DNA from: Selenomonas sputigena ATCC 35185
GTDB lineage: Bacteria; Bacillota; Negativicutes; Selenomonadales; Selenomonadaceae
DNA: 64,000 bases
NCBI RefSeq assembly: GCF_000208405.1
Contig: NC_015437.1
Coordinates: 1,295,501-1,359,500 of the forward strand
Direction of reading: 5' to 3'
Part shown: positions 49,618-59,436 of the stretch, piece after piece
How the letters are laid out: every line of letters begins with the position of its first letter
Position numbering within the stretch: position 1 is the first letter of the stretch
Notes under the pieces: generated by a model
What the model was told of the DNA's origin: nothing
The model's database searches: none
The model's input: only the letters and a program-made list of their open reading frames with translations
Made by a program: the position numbers and the translations under genes

Positions 49618-52600
49618 CTACAGCTGCACGACACTGCCGTCCTGCAGCAGGTAGAGGCAGCGCTCCGCCACCTTGCGGCCTAGAATTGCTTCCACGGCTT
49701 CCGTATAAATCTCGATCTGCAGGCGGTACTTCTCTCGCACGGCTGCGGGACGCGTGTTCTTGTCCGTCTTGTAGTCCAAGAGCACGAGTGCACCGGCTTC
49801 ATCTTCAAAGAGCACGTCGATGACGCCCTGGACGAAGATCCGCGCCTCGGGTTCGGCCTCGGGATAGAAGCTGTGCGCTTCGAGGCGGCGGCTGAAGGGA
49901 AGCTCGTGCCAGAGGCGCCGTGCCTTCTTCATGCGCGTGCCGAGCGGCGACTGCAGGAAGGATGCGACGGCGTCGAGGCGGACGGCTTTCGCCTGTTCGG
50001 GCAGAAGCAGCTCCTTTTCCACCATATTCGCCAGCTGCTTTTCCAGACCCTCACGGCCAGTGTCTCCCGCGAGGTCGATATGCTGCAATACTGCGTGCAT
50101 AAGCGTGCCGTATTCCGCCGCAGAAAGTCCCGCCTTTTCCTGCATGAAATCGGGGCGTTTGAATACATTCTTGGAACTGCCGTGCACTTCTTTCAACGGT
50201 ATATAGGCCTTCTCCTCCGCCGCATCTTCGACGGAGAAGCGGCGCTTGAGTTCCGTGACGGAGAGCTTCGCCGGCACGTTATCGACGCCGTGCGGCGCGT
50301 ACTGCCAAGCGAGCATCTGCTCGACATCGTCCTTCTCCTCGCTCGCTTCCAAAGGCTCTCCCCTGCGCAGTTTCTCGAACAATTCGTTGTCTTCGGCGAC
50401 GGCGGCGCTGACGCTCGCGACAGCAGAGGCCGGCACGATTTCCACCTGCCAGCGCGAGTCGTCCTCGCCTTCGGGCGCAACGCGCTTTTCGAGGAGCGCG
50501 GCCTTCTCCCGAAGGGGTGCGCCGTCCGCATGGCGTGCGACGGTCATGCCGAGCCAGTCGAGGAAGGAGTTTGCCGCAAGCGCCGCATGGGCGGGAAGCG
50601 CACGCTCCGTCTGCGTGACGAAACTGCACCAGCCCTCTGCGCACGCAGCAAGCTTCTTCGTCGAGCCGACGAGGATGAGCTTTTCCCTCGCACGCGTCAT
50701 CGCCACATAGAGGACGCGCAGTTCCTCCGCCTTGCTCTCGCGCTTGATGCGCTCGGCGACCGCCTCCCGCGCAAACGTCGAGTAGCGAAGCGACTTCTCG
50801 CGTTCCGTGCGGTAGAGTCCAAGCCCCAGTTCACGGTGCATGAGGAGGTCTTGCGAAGCGTCTTGCATGTTGAATTTCGAGCCGAGTCCCGCGACGATGA
50901 CGACGGGAAATTCCAGGCCCTTGCTCTTATGAATCGTCATGATGCGTACGACGTCCTCTCCTTCGCCGAGCGTGCGTGCGGCGGAGAGGTCGGTTTCCAT
51001 CTGCTGCATCTTCTCAATAAAGCGCAGGAAGCGGAAGAGTCCGCGAAAGTTCGTCTCTTCATAGTCGCGTGCGCGGTCTGCGAGCATGCGCAGGTTCGCT
51101 TGGCGAAGAAGCCCGCCCGCCATGCCGCCGACGTAGTCGTAGTAGCCCGTGTCACGGTAAATCTGCCAGATGAGTTCGGGCACGCTGACGCGCCGCACGA
51201 GGTCGCGCCAACCTTTGAGAAGCCGCAGGAAGGCGTCGACCTTTTCACGCAAAGATGCAGAGAATTTCGCTGCAGGGTCATTGACGACGAGGAGCGCGCC
51301 GAAGATGTCCTCTTCGAGCGCGGCGAGCCGAAGCTCCGCCAACTCGCTGACCGACAGTCCGACGATCGGCGAGCAGAGCGCCGCCGCGAGCGGCACGTCC
51401 TGACGCGCATTGTCGATGACGGCGAGCACGGCGAGCACGACGCGCACCTCCGTCGCCTGGAAATAGCCGGCATCGAGCGTCGCATACGCGGGGATGTCGG
51501 CATCGCGCAGCGTTTCGAGGAGAATGTCCGCCTTGGTGCGCACAGCACGCAGGAGGATCACGATGTCACGCCAACGCAGCGGACGATAGCCGTCCTTGTC
51601 GGCGACGAGAGCGCCGCTTTCCATCAGCTCGCGCACGCGCCGTGCGATGAACGCCGCCTCCAGAGCGAAACCCTTGAGCTCTTCTTCCTCTTCTCCCTCC
51701 GGCGTCTCTGCACCGCCATCTGCCACAGCCGAAGTTTCCGCCTTTTCCTCGTCCTCTTCCTCAGGCTCAACAGACGATTCGGCGTCACTCTCAATGATAT
51801 GCAGCTCAACCGCACCCGCAAGGCTCTTTGGCGAATCTTCAGGATAGAGCGCCGCAAAGTGCAGTGCCGCGGCATCGTCGTATGTAAGCTCCATCGCCTC
51901 GGGCGTCATGAGCTGCGAGAAGATCCAGTTCACAGCCGCAAGCACGCCCGCGCGGCTGCGGTAGTTCTCCGAGAGGTCGATGCGTGCATACTTCTCGCCC
52001 AAGGTCGGATACTCGCGCTGCTTCTTGAGGAAGAGCTGCGGGTCGGCAAGACGAAAGCGATAGATGCTCTGCTTGACGTCGCCGACGGCAAAGAGGTTGT
52101 CATCACGCGCGACGAGGGAGAGAATCGCCTCCTGCACGCCGTTCGTGTCCTGATACTCGTCAACCATGACTTCCTCATACTTCTCGCGCAGGGCGAGCGC
52201 CTGCGCCGAGGGGCGAAGCTCTCCCTCCGATGCATCCTTGTCGCAGAGGACGGCGAGCGCGAAATGCTCCAAGTCGTTGAAATCGACGACGCCGCGCTCC
52301 TTCTTCGCCGCCTGAAAAGAGGCGGTGAAATCCTTGACGACATCGACGATGGCATGAGCCATGCCCGAAAGAGCGCGAAGATCGTCGAGAAGCTCCTCTT
52401 CCGTCGCATGAAAATACGTCTCCCTGAGTTTTTTGAGACGCTGTTTCACGCGATCGCGCGGCTGCGTAAAGAGACGCTTCGCCTCCTCCTTTTCCTCCTC
52501 GTCCATGCCTTTTGGGAAGCTCATCCTCGCATGAGCATACGAAGAGAACGCCTGGCGCAGTCCTTCCCAATCCCTTGCCGCCAAGGCGTCGAGCAGGTCT

Positions 52601-53373
52601 TTAAGGATTTTCTCGTCCCCCTCCAATGCAGCATGGCACGTCTCATAGCCGAGCGCCGCCGCCTTCTCGACGAGCCGCTCAATAGCGGCGAGACCGGCAG
52701 CAAGCTCAAAAGAAATCTGCGCGAGCACGGACTGCGCCCACGGCGTATCGAGAAGACGCTGCTGCTCTGCGAGGTCGAAGCTCTCAGCGAGCGAATCGAG
52801 CCAGCGCGAGGGAAAGGGCTGACTGCACGAAAAGGCATAGAGGCGCAATACCATGGCATAGAGAGCTTCATCGCCGTGCTCCGTACCGTAAGCGGCGGCA
52901 AAGGAAAGGAAATCCTCTTGTGCTTCGTCATACTTTTTTTCAAAGACTTCTTCGAGCGCATTCTGCTGCAACAGACGCCTCTCCTGCTCGTTTGCAAGAC
53001 GAAACTTCGGATCGAGGTCGATGACGGAAAAGTTGCGCCGAATGACGTTCTGGCAGAAGGCGTGAAGCGTCGAAATCGAGGCGTTGGAAAGGAGCGCCAG
53101 CTGGCGCTCAAGCTTCGGCGACGCCGTGCCCTTGGCGATTTCCTGCGCGAGAGCCGCTTCGATGCGCTCGCGCATCTCGGCGGCAGCGGCGTTCGTGAAG
53201 GTGACGACGAGAAGGCGATCGACGTCCGTCTCCCCTTGCAGGATGCGGCGGATGATGCGCTCGACGAGCACCGAGGTCTTGCCCGATCCGGCGGCCGCCG
53301 CGACGAGCAGATTCTTGCCCCTTTCCTCGATCGCCCGTAGCTGTGCCGCAGACCATTTGCGTGCGTCGCTCAT
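49618..53373 (-). CDS. addA: ATP-dependent helicase/nuclease subunit A (AddA)
   Basis: With AddB it degrades and unwinds double-strand ends up to a Chi-like sequence and prepares them for RecA. It is a UvrD-type helicase with Walker A VAAAAGSGKTSVLVERII, the Q motif just before it (WSAAQLRAIEERGKNL), VDEYQDTNGVQEAIL (motif II) and IHKSKGLEFPVVIVAGLG (motif V region). The C-terminal RecB-type nuclease has VLLDYKTDKNTRP. ATG 53373 overlaps the addB stop as ATGA, giving 1,251 residues; a longer frame start has no support. Confidence 0.96.
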   Translation of the reverse strand: MSDARKWSAAQLRAIEERGKNLLVAAAAGSGKTSVLVERIIRRILQGETDVDRLLVVTFTNAAAAEMRERIEAALAQEIAKGTASPKLERQLALLSNASISTLHAFCQNVIRRNFSVIDLDPKFRLANEQERRLLQQNALEEVFEKKYDEAQEDFLSFAAAYGTEHGDEALYAMVLRLYAFSCSQPFPSRWLDSLAESFDLAEQQRLLDTPWAQSVLAQISFELAAGLAAIERLVEKAAALGYETCHAALEGDEKILKDLLDALAARDWEGLRQAFSSYAHARMSFPKGMDEEEKEEAKRLFTQPRDRVKQRLKKLRETYFHATEEELLDDLRALSGMAHAIVDVVKDFTASFQAAKKERGVVDFNDLEHFALAVLCDKDASEGELRPSAQALALREKYEEVMVDEYQDTNGVQEAILSLVARDDNLFAVGDVKQSIYRFRLADPQLFLKKQREYPTLGEKYARIDLSENYRSRAGVLAAVNWIFSQLMTPEAMELTYDDAAALHFAALYPEDSPKSLAGAVELHIIESDAESSVEPEEEDEEKAETSAVADGGAETPEGEEEEELKGFALEAAFIARRVRELMESGALVADKDGYRPLRWRDIVILLRAVRTKADILLETLRDADIPAYATLDAGYFQATEVRVVLAVLAVIDNARQDVPLAAALCSPIVGLSVSELAELRLAALEEDIFGALLVVNDPAAKFSASLREKVDAFLRLLKGWRDLVRRVSVPELIWQIYRDTGYYDYVGGMAGGLLRQANLRMLADRARDYEETNFRGLFRFLRFIEKMQQMETDLSAARTLGEGEDVVRIMTIHKSKGLEFPVVIVAGLGSKFNMQDASQDLLMHRELGLGLYRTEREKSLRYSTFAREAVAERIKRESKAEELRVLYVAMTRAREKLILVGSTKKLAACAEGWCSFVTQTERALPAHAALAANSFLDWLGMTVARHADGAPLREKAALLEKRVAPEGEDDSRWQVEIVPASAVASVSAAVAEDNELFEKLRRGEPLEASEEKDDVEQMLAWQYAPHGVDNVPAKLSVTELKRRFSVEDAAEEKAYIPLKEVHGSSKNVFKRPDFMQEKAGLSAAEYGTLMHAVLQHIDLAGDTGREGLEKQLANMVEKELLLPEQAKAVRLDAVASFLQSPLGTRMKKARRLWHELPFSRRLEAHSFYPEAEPEARIFVQGVIDVLFEDEAGALVLLDYKTDKNTRPAAVREKYRLQIEIYTEAVEAILGRKVAERCLYLLQDGSVVQL

Positions 53374-56300
53374 TCGGCATCCTCCTGTCCTTTCAATTCC
53401 ATGCTGTCCATCAATTCCGCATCCTCGTGGCTTTGTAGCCACCGATAGGAAAAGCCCGGCACGAGCGGGTCGAAGCCGCAGACGGCGATGTACGGGCAGA
53501 AGCGGCATGCCGTCCTGTCCTTGAGGCGGTACGGCAGGGCGCGCACCTCGCCCGAGAGGATCTGCCTTCCCGTATCCTTGAGAATGTAGGCGATGTAGTC
53601 GAGCAGGATGGCGAACTCCTCTTCCGTCTTGACGTAATCGAGCTTCCGTTTGTCGATCTCGCCTTTCTTCGTCAAGGCGACCTTCGTGAAGCTGAAGGTG
53701 CTGTCGAGTGCGCGTATGACGTCGGCGTCCGCGAGCACCCAGCCGGGCATCTTGAGCTGCCCCTGCAGAAGCTTCTTCGCCTCTGCCTCATCGATGCGAT
53801 GGGGCGCTGTGACGAGCGGATTCTTCAAGAAGCAGTAGAGCATCGCTGCGGGCAGAAGTTCCTTTTCCTCGGTGTGCGCGAGGAAATTTCTGGCGACGAG
53901 CAGATAGGTCAGAAGCTGCAGCCTCAGACCGTAGTACACCTCGACGAGGTTGATGTATGCCGCGCCCGTCTTGTAGTCGAGAATGAGGAAGTAGCGCCCC
54001 GCCTCGTCCATGTCGATGCGGTCGATCTGTCCGGTGATTTCGAGCGAAGAGCCGTCAGCGAGCGCATACGTCAGCGGCGGCAGGCTGCCCGCACCGCGTC
54101 CGAAGGAACGCTCGAAGGCGACGGGGCGGAACTCGCTGGCCGCATCGAGTTCGATGAGGCGCACGAGCGCCTTTTTCGCCGTCTCCTCGATGCGCACGAG
54201 GAGATTCTCGTACTGCTTCGAGCTCAAGAGGATTTCATTCTGCAGCCGCGGCGCAAGCAGGCCAAGGATCTCATGCAGGATCTCGCCGCACTCCTCTTCA
54301 CCTACGTCGCGCCAACGTCTGCCGTCCTTTTTCAGCCGCTCGCCAAATTCGCGCAGAGCCGCATGAAGCAGCACGCCGAGGTCGAGTGTGCGAAAGCCAT
54401 GCGCGGGGCGCTCCGCCAGATGCAGGCCATAGCGTGCGAAGTGCTGGAAGGGACAGGCGCGGAATGACTCAAAGCGCGTGACGCTGCCGCGCAGACGGCG
54501 ATTCTTCGTGTAGAGCGCCGCCGCCAGCTCCTTGGGCAAAAGCTCCGCCGCAGCATGCGAAAATATGCCCTGCAGCACTTTCTGCAGGACAATGCTCATC
54601 TTTCTCTCCCCCAACGCCCAGTTGTAGACGTCACACCAAAAAGGATCAAGCGTCCCCTTCTCGCGGTAGCTGCGCAGCGCCGCCGCCAGAGCCGTCACCG
54701 CCTGACGACCGCCCGCAAAGAGGCGGCGCTCCGCCCCCTCCAACGGAACGGTCTGCAAAGAGACGGCAGGCAGGACGGTGCGGATCTGCCCGAGCAGAGA
54801 GGCGGGCAGGAGAGCCTTTCCCTCCGTATCGGCGAGAGCATAGGAAACCCACAGATAGTCACGCGCTTCCGTGAATCCTTTGTAGAGCAGGAATCTCTCG
54901 TTGAAACTTCCCTCGACGGAGCCTTGCGGAAGCTCCAGCCCGGCCTCCTTCAAATGCAGCCGGTCAGCATCGGAGAGCAGCCCCTTCTCCTGGCTGCGGC
55001 GCGGCATGACGCCCTCGTTCGCGCCGAGAATGTAGATGGCGCGTGCATTTTCGACGCTGTTCTGGTCGAAGTCAGCGACGGTCACATAGTCGAGTCCCGG
55101 CGGAATCAAGGAAATCTGCAGGGCATCAAGCCCGTCGCCCAAGACGTCCTCAAATTCGCGCACCTTGATCGTCTCGTCGCCGCTCGTCTCTGCCATCTGT
55201 TCCAACAGGGAGATGACGTCGTCCCAGATTTGACGATGCTCACGCGACTCAGCGAGGCGACCCGCCTTCTCGGCCTCGTCCGCCCACCGCTCCAACGTCT
55301 GCGGCACGTCGAGCGCGAGCAGCAGACGATAAAGCGCCTCGGCGTAGCCACGCACCGTCGACGCCGCCTTCACCTGCGCTGCAAACTCCTGCAGGGGCTC
55401 TGCCACGGCGCGGCGGCAGGAATTGATCTGACAGAGGCGCTCCGCTTCCTTCTGCGTCGCGCCCTCTTCTTCCTCGTCCAAACTGCGGCGGCGATGCCAA
55501 TGCCAATCCTCTTCCATCGTCCAGCTCGAGCCGCGAATGCCGAATTCCAGCACATAATTTTCAAGCAGGTCGATCTGACCGCGCGTCTTTTTGAAAAAGC
55601 CCGTCTTCAGTGCGCGGAACATGGCATCGTAGCGCCAGCCGCGCAGCACCTCGAAGGCCGAGCGCACGAGCTCGGCGAGCGGATGATGGACACCCTCACG
55701 CTTGTTGTCGCGAAAGTACGGGATGCCGCAGTCCTCAAGCGTCAGAGCGAGCATGTCGCCATAGGCAGCCTCGTCGCGCGTCAAGATGGCGATGTCGCGC
55801 CAGCGCAGTCCCTTCTCGCGGCACAGGCGCACGATGTCAGCAGCCGCCGCCTCCATTTCCAGCCGCCTCGTCGCCGCCTCGACGAGCGCGACGCCCGCCG
55901 CCCCTGCCTGCGGTACGAGAGGGAAGGAAAACGCCGTGCGCTCGATGGCGGCGAGCGCATCGCTTTGAAAGCGCCGCCTCTCCTCCAAGCTGCGCACGCG
56001 CACGGGAATCTGCATCTCCTGCGCCAATCGCCGCAGCTGCTGCAAGGTCTGCGCCTGCCGATAGAAGAGACTGCCCTCGCGCTGCATGGCCGCCTCGTCC
56101 GTCGGATCGAACGTCAGCGTGATATGCACATTCTTCGCCTTTTGGAAGAGCGCCGCAAGAATCTTTCTCTCCTGCGGGTTGAAGAAGGAGAAGCCGTCAA
56201 CCCATACCTCCGCCCCCTCCAAAAGGCGCGAGGAAGGAATCTTCTCGGCAAGCGCGTCGAGCATGTCGCCCGTATCGTTGTAGCGCCCCGCCATCTTCTC

Positions 56301-56804
56301 TCTGTAGCGGCTGTAGATGAGCGCGAGATCCGCGAGCTTCCGGCACAGATCGTCGTCAGCGAGCGCTGGTTGCGCCTGCAGCAGGGCGTCGCCGTCGATG
56401 CCGTAGCTGCGCATCTCCTCCATGGCTCTTTCCAGCGTCTGCGTGAAACCGCGCTGCTTCGCCGCACGCGCGAATGCCTGCAGGCTCTCGCCTTCTTCGG
56501 CGAGGATGCGCTTCAGCAGCAACCGTTTGCCCACGCTCGTGATGCGTGCGGCTGCCGCGCCGCCCGTCTCCTGCAGCACATGACGCGCAAAGCGCTTGAA
56601 GCCGAACACGAGACCGCGCACGAATCCCTCGCCCGCACCCGCCATCATGGCGGCGAGGCGGCGCTCTGCGCGATACGTCGCATGTTCGGGCAGGAGAAGC
56701 ACGAGGGCGCTGCCCATAGGCTTTGCCTTCATGCGCTCCGCCATGCTGGAGAGGCAGGCGTGCGTCTTTCCCGTTCCCGCACGCCCCAAGATGAACTCGA
56801 TCAT
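53370..56804 (-). CDS. addB: ATP-dependent nuclease subunit B (AddB)
   Basis: Partner of AddA in double-strand break repair. It starts MIEFILGRAGTGKTHACLSS with an N-terminal Walker A, has an inactivated helicase body, and a C-terminal nuclease with LILDYKTGAAYINLVEVYYG. The iron-sulfur cysteines that hold the nuclease are visible: one in SFRACPFQHFARYGL and three in TACRFCPYIAVCGFDP. ATG 56804 is preferred over longer frames because GAGGGAGAAG precedes it and the family begins with this sequence (1,144 residues). It is the first gene of the addBA pair. Confidence 0.95.
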   Translation of the reverse strand: MIEFILGRAGTGKTHACLSSMAERMKAKPMGSALVLLLPEHATYRAERRLAAMMAGAGEGFVRGLVFGFKRFARHVLQETGGAAAARITSVGKRLLLKRILAEEGESLQAFARAAKQRGFTQTLERAMEEMRSYGIDGDALLQAQPALADDDLCRKLADLALIYSRYREKMAGRYNDTGDMLDALAEKIPSSRLLEGAEVWVDGFSFFNPQERKILAALFQKAKNVHITLTFDPTDEAAMQREGSLFYRQAQTLQQLRRLAQEMQIPVRVRSLEERRRFQSDALAAIERTAFSFPLVPQAGAAGVALVEAATRRLEMEAAAADIVRLCREKGLRWRDIAILTRDEAAYGDMLALTLEDCGIPYFRDNKREGVHHPLAELVRSAFEVLRGWRYDAMFRALKTGFFKKTRGQIDLLENYVLEFGIRGSSWTMEEDWHWHRRRSLDEEEEGATQKEAERLCQINSCRRAVAEPLQEFAAQVKAASTVRGYAEALYRLLLALDVPQTLERWADEAEKAGRLAESREHRQIWDDVISLLEQMAETSGDETIKVREFEDVLGDGLDALQISLIPPGLDYVTVADFDQNSVENARAIYILGANEGVMPRRSQEKGLLSDADRLHLKEAGLELPQGSVEGSFNERFLLYKGFTEARDYLWVSYALADTEGKALLPASLLGQIRTVLPAVSLQTVPLEGAERRLFAGGRQAVTALAAALRSYREKGTLDPFWCDVYNWALGERKMSIVLQKVLQGIFSHAAAELLPKELAAALYTKNRRLRGSVTRFESFRACPFQHFARYGLHLAERPAHGFRTLDLGVLLHAALREFGERLKKDGRRWRDVGEEECGEILHEILGLLAPRLQNEILLSSKQYENLLVRIEETAKKALVRLIELDAASEFRPVAFERSFGRGAGSLPPLTYALADGSSLEITGQIDRIDMDEAGRYFLILDYKTGAAYINLVEVYYGLRLQLLTYLLVARNFLAHTEEKELLPAAMLYCFLKNPLVTAPHRIDEAEAKKLLQGQLKMPGWVLADADVIRALDSTFSFTKVALTKKGEIDKRKLDYVKTEEEFAILLDYIAYILKDTGRQILSGEVRALPYRLKDRTACRFCPYIAVCGFDPLVPGFSYRWLQSHEDAELMDSMELKGQEDAE

Positions 56805-56836
56805 ATCTTCTCCCTCGTTTCCCATTCGTGCCAAAG

Positions 56837-56876
56837 AAAAATGCCGCGCGGCATAAAAGATGCCCGCGGCATTTTT
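56837..56876 (-). terminator. Terminator between the PaaK-like gene and addB
   Basis: AAAAATGCCGCG and CGCGGCATTTTT form a perfect 12-bp stem just past the PaaK-like stop, followed on the minus strand by TTTTTC-type sequence. Confidence 0.85.
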
Positions 56877-56890
56877 GTCATACAAACGAC

Positions 56891-57859
56891 TCAGCGCGTC
56901 AAGCCGAACGGCGTCGCAAGGCGCACGAAGGCACGTCCGCAGCCGCACGGCTCGTCGAGCCGCATGACCGCCTGCCCCGTGCGGTAGCGTATGAGCGGCA
57001 TCGCCTCTGCAGCGAGCATCGTGACGACAAGCTCACCCATGCGTCCCGGCTCGTGAATGACTTTCGCGCCGCTGAACTCAATGAGCTCCGTGTAGCAGTA
57101 ATCCTCCTGCACATGATGCCCCTGCCCCTTGCCGCACGGATAGAAAAGACCCGCCGTTCCCAGCTCCGTCGAAGCGAAGAGGTCATGCACCTCAGTCTGC
57201 AGCCGATCCGAGATATGGCGTCTCATCGGATTCGAGATCGCCTCGTTCAGACAGACGACCGTCTTTATGGGCAAGGTCGACGGCTCGATGTTTTTCATCT
57301 GCGCGTGCACGATGAGCTGCATGACGAGCGGCTGGCTCGCCAAGAGCGTATCCATACCCGTCAGGCGCACGAGTTCGACCGCCGACTGCATGTCCTCGCC
57401 GAGCAGCACGGTCGTCGCGCCGATCACCTCCGCCGCCATCTGCAAATCGAGCAGCCGTCCGTCCGACATGTCGCCGAGAATGCCGACGACAGAAGCGCGA
57501 TGGACGCCCGTCGCTGCGAGAGCACGCGTCAGCATGTCGACGTTTCTCGCAATGTCGCCGTTCGTATACATCTTGACGACAGCGCCCGTATGATTGCGGC
57601 AGCTGATGCGCAGGACACCGCTCAAGGGAAGCGTGAGGAAATCGAACGGCGATGTCGCGAGAATGTCGGGCAGAGAAGTGAACGGCAATTTCTCGATGTC
57701 TTCCAGCTTCTCAATCTGCGACGCGCAGCCGTTTGCAAACTTCGTGCGATAAAAGGCGCTCTTCTCACTCGCCCAAGAGACCGCCTTCTTCAGGCGCACA
57801 AGCTGCAAATCCCGCAAATCATCACGGCTCATGCACTCGATCTTCTCGTTTGCAAACAC
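56891..57859 (-). CDS. Short PaaK-like adenylate-forming protein
   Basis: Resembles phenylacetate-CoA ligases (SRDDLRDLQLVRLKKAVSWA, FYRTKFANG, LPFTSLPDILATSPF, SCRNHTGAVVKMYTNGDIAR, DLFASTELGTAGLFYPCG, MPLIRYRTGQAVMRLDEPC). At 322 residues it lacks the mobile C-terminal domain of about 100 residues that carries the second half-reaction in full-length enzymes (about 430). It may only adenylate a carboxylate or bind it. The GTG start follows a GGGGGCGGGG ribosome-site-like run. It is separated by 36 bases from cheR upstream. Confidence 0.8.
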   Translation of the reverse strand: MFANEKIECMSRDDLRDLQLVRLKKAVSWASEKSAFYRTKFANGCASQIEKLEDIEKLPFTSLPDILATSPFDFLTLPLSGVLRISCRNHTGAVVKMYTNGDIARNVDMLTRALAATGVHRASVVGILGDMSDGRLLDLQMAAEVIGATTVLLGEDMQSAVELVRLTGMDTLLASQPLVMQLIVHAQMKNIEPSTLPIKTVVCLNEAISNPMRRHISDRLQTEVHDLFASTELGTAGLFYPCGKGQGHHVQEDYCYTELIEFSGAKVIHEPGRMGELVVTMLAAEAMPLIRYRTGQAVMRLDEPCGCGRAFVRLATPFGLTR

Positions 57860-57895
57860 CTGCCCCGCCCCCTTTCCTCAAAGATGCCGCCTCGC

Positions 57896-58684
57896 TCACG
57901 CCAGCGGTCTCTGATAAAAGAAAGGCTGGTAACTTGTGTAGCCGATCTTGCGGAAATTCAAAATTGCCTCCGTCGCGCCGACGAAGAGGATGCCTCCGGG
58001 CTTCAGTGCGCGGAAGAAGTTCGTGTAGAGGTCGAACTTCGCTTCCTCCGTGAAATAGATGACAACGTTGCGGCAGAGAATCAGATCGAAGCCCGTCTCA
58101 AAGGGATCCTTCAAAAGGTTGTGACGCTTGAACTCGATGAGCTTCTTGATGTCCTCATGCACGGCAAACGTACCGTCGCTTCCCTTCGTGAAATATTTAT
58201 TGAGGCGCGGATTCTCGACACACTTGAGCTCGTTGTCCGTGTAGACGCCCCTCTTCGCCTTGGCAATGATCTCGACGTCGAGATCCGTCGCGAGGATGCG
58301 ATGTTGTTTGCCCGGCGTCATCTCTTTCAAGATCATCGCCAGAGAATACGGCTCAGCGCCAATGGAGCAGCCCGCGCTCCAGATATTGAGCTTGGGCGAG
58401 CGCGTCAACAAATCGGGAATGACGTCCGTCTCAAGCTTCGAGAACTTCTCCGGCGTGCGGAAGAACTCCGAGACGTTGATCGTCAGATATTCGATGAAGG
58501 CGTCAAACTCCGTCTTGTCCTGCGTCGCCATATCGAAATACTTCGTATACGAATCGTAGCCCTTGCGCGTCACAAGACTGCCGATACGCCGCTTCATCTG
58601 CGGCTCCTTGTAGAGATCAAGGTCGATCTCCGTCTTCGCCTTGAGCTTCCGCTTGAATGCGCCCCAATCCTGATCGTCCAACAT
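57896..58684 (-). CDS. cheR: Chemotaxis protein methyltransferase CheR
   Basis: Methylates glutamates of chemoreceptors using S-adenosylmethionine. The N-terminal helical domain (YKEPQMKRRIGSLVTRKGYD) is followed by the SAM fold WSAGCSIGAEPYSLAMILKE and LILCRNVVIYFTEEAKFDLY, both characteristic. ATG 58684 (MLDDQDWGAFKRKLKAKTEI) follows AGGAGG with 10 bases between, giving 262 residues. No other chemotaxis or flagellar gene is in the window. Confidence 0.94.
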   Translation of the reverse strand: MLDDQDWGAFKRKLKAKTEIDLDLYKEPQMKRRIGSLVTRKGYDSYTKYFDMATQDKTEFDAFIEYLTINVSEFFRTPEKFSKLETDVIPDLLTRSPKLNIWSAGCSIGAEPYSLAMILKEMTPGKQHRILATDLDVEIIAKAKRGVYTDNELKCVENPRLNKYFTKGSDGTFAVHEDIKKLIEFKRHNLLKDPFETGFDLILCRNVVIYFTEEAKFDLYTNFFRALKPGGILFVGATEAILNFRKIGYTSYQPFFYQRPLA

Positions 58685-58847
58685 ATTCCTTTTACCTCCT
58701 GCCGGCGGGGACATCGCGTACGCCGCCGCCTCTCGTTTCGTTCTGCGAAAAGTGCCAAGCCGCTTTTCAAAGCGAGATGACACACCTTACTCTTTTTAAT
58801 TCTACACAAAGGGAAAGAATCCTGTTTTTCTCATGAACGCGCTAAAA

Positions 58848-58870
58848 GGCTGCTGCACTGAGCAGCAGCC
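58848..58870 (-). terminator. Terminator after hsp20
   Basis: GGCTGCTGC and GCAGCAGCC form a 9-bp stem 16 bases past the hsp20 stop, followed on the minus strand by TTTTAG. Confidence 0.8.
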
Positions 58871-58886
58871 CATGATGACCCTCAGC

Positions 58887-59333
58887 CTACTTGATCTCTA
58901 TGCTGTTCTTTTTGATGTCCTCAACGCCGAGCTTCGGCAGGACAACCTTGAGGATGCCATTCTCCATCGAAGCCGCACTTTCCTCCCACTTGATGCCGTC
59001 GACGGCGAAGGAACGCTCGAAGCGACCCGTGCGGCGCTCGCGCATCAGATACTTCAAGTGGTTCTCGCGCTCAGGAACTTCCACGGCAATCGTCAGATAC
59101 TTGTCGTCCTCGTAGGTCAGAGAGACGTCTTCCTTGAGGACGCCGGGCAGTTCTGCTTCAATCTCATAGTAATTTTCTTCATCGAGGATGTCGCAGCGAA
59201 AAGAAGCGAGCGCCCCCGTCACCTTGCCAATGGGATTGAGCGGCTGCTCCATGATGAAGTCCACCACGCGCTCCACCGTATCGCGCGTCTTCTCCGCATT
59301 GTTTCGGAAATTGAAAGGTATGCTGCGAATCAT
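58887..59333 (-). CDS. Small heat-shock protein Hsp20
   Basis: An alpha-crystallin domain chaperone of 148 residues. The domain runs from about residue 45 (CDILDEENYYEIEAELPGVL) to the end, with LKEDVSLTYEDDKYLTIAVE and the closing MENGILKVVLPKLG. GGAGGGAAACG precedes the ATG. It is a single-gene transcript with a clear promoter and terminator. I see no CIRCE operator in the leader. Confidence 0.94.
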   Translation of the reverse strand: MIRSIPFNFRNNAEKTRDTVERVVDFIMEQPLNPIGKVTGALASFRCDILDEENYYEIEAELPGVLKEDVSLTYEDDKYLTIAVEVPERENHLKYLMRERRTGRFERSFAVDGIKWEESAASMENGILKVVLPKLGVEDIKKNSIEIK

Positions 59334-59379
59334 GACGTTTCCCTCCGATCAACACTCACGTCCTATTCTCATTTCTTAT

Positions 59380-59408
59380 ATTATACGGTGTTTTGCTAAA
59401 AAATTCAA
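59380..59408 (-). promoter_or_regulatory. hsp20 promoter
   Basis: TTGAAT (59408-59403), a 17-base spacer and TATAAT (59385-59380) on the minus strand, about 47 bases before the ATG; a good match to a vegetative promoter. Confidence 0.75.
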
Positions 59409-59436
59409 GCGACGGACAAGGTTGTCGAGGGAAAAA

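Noticed and set aside
49873-53340. A 1,155-codon open frame on the plus strand, opposite addA
   Set aside because: It is the antisense shadow of addA in GC-rich DNA; the translation is Arg/Leu/His-rich with no motifs, while addA shows complete helicase and nuclease motifs.
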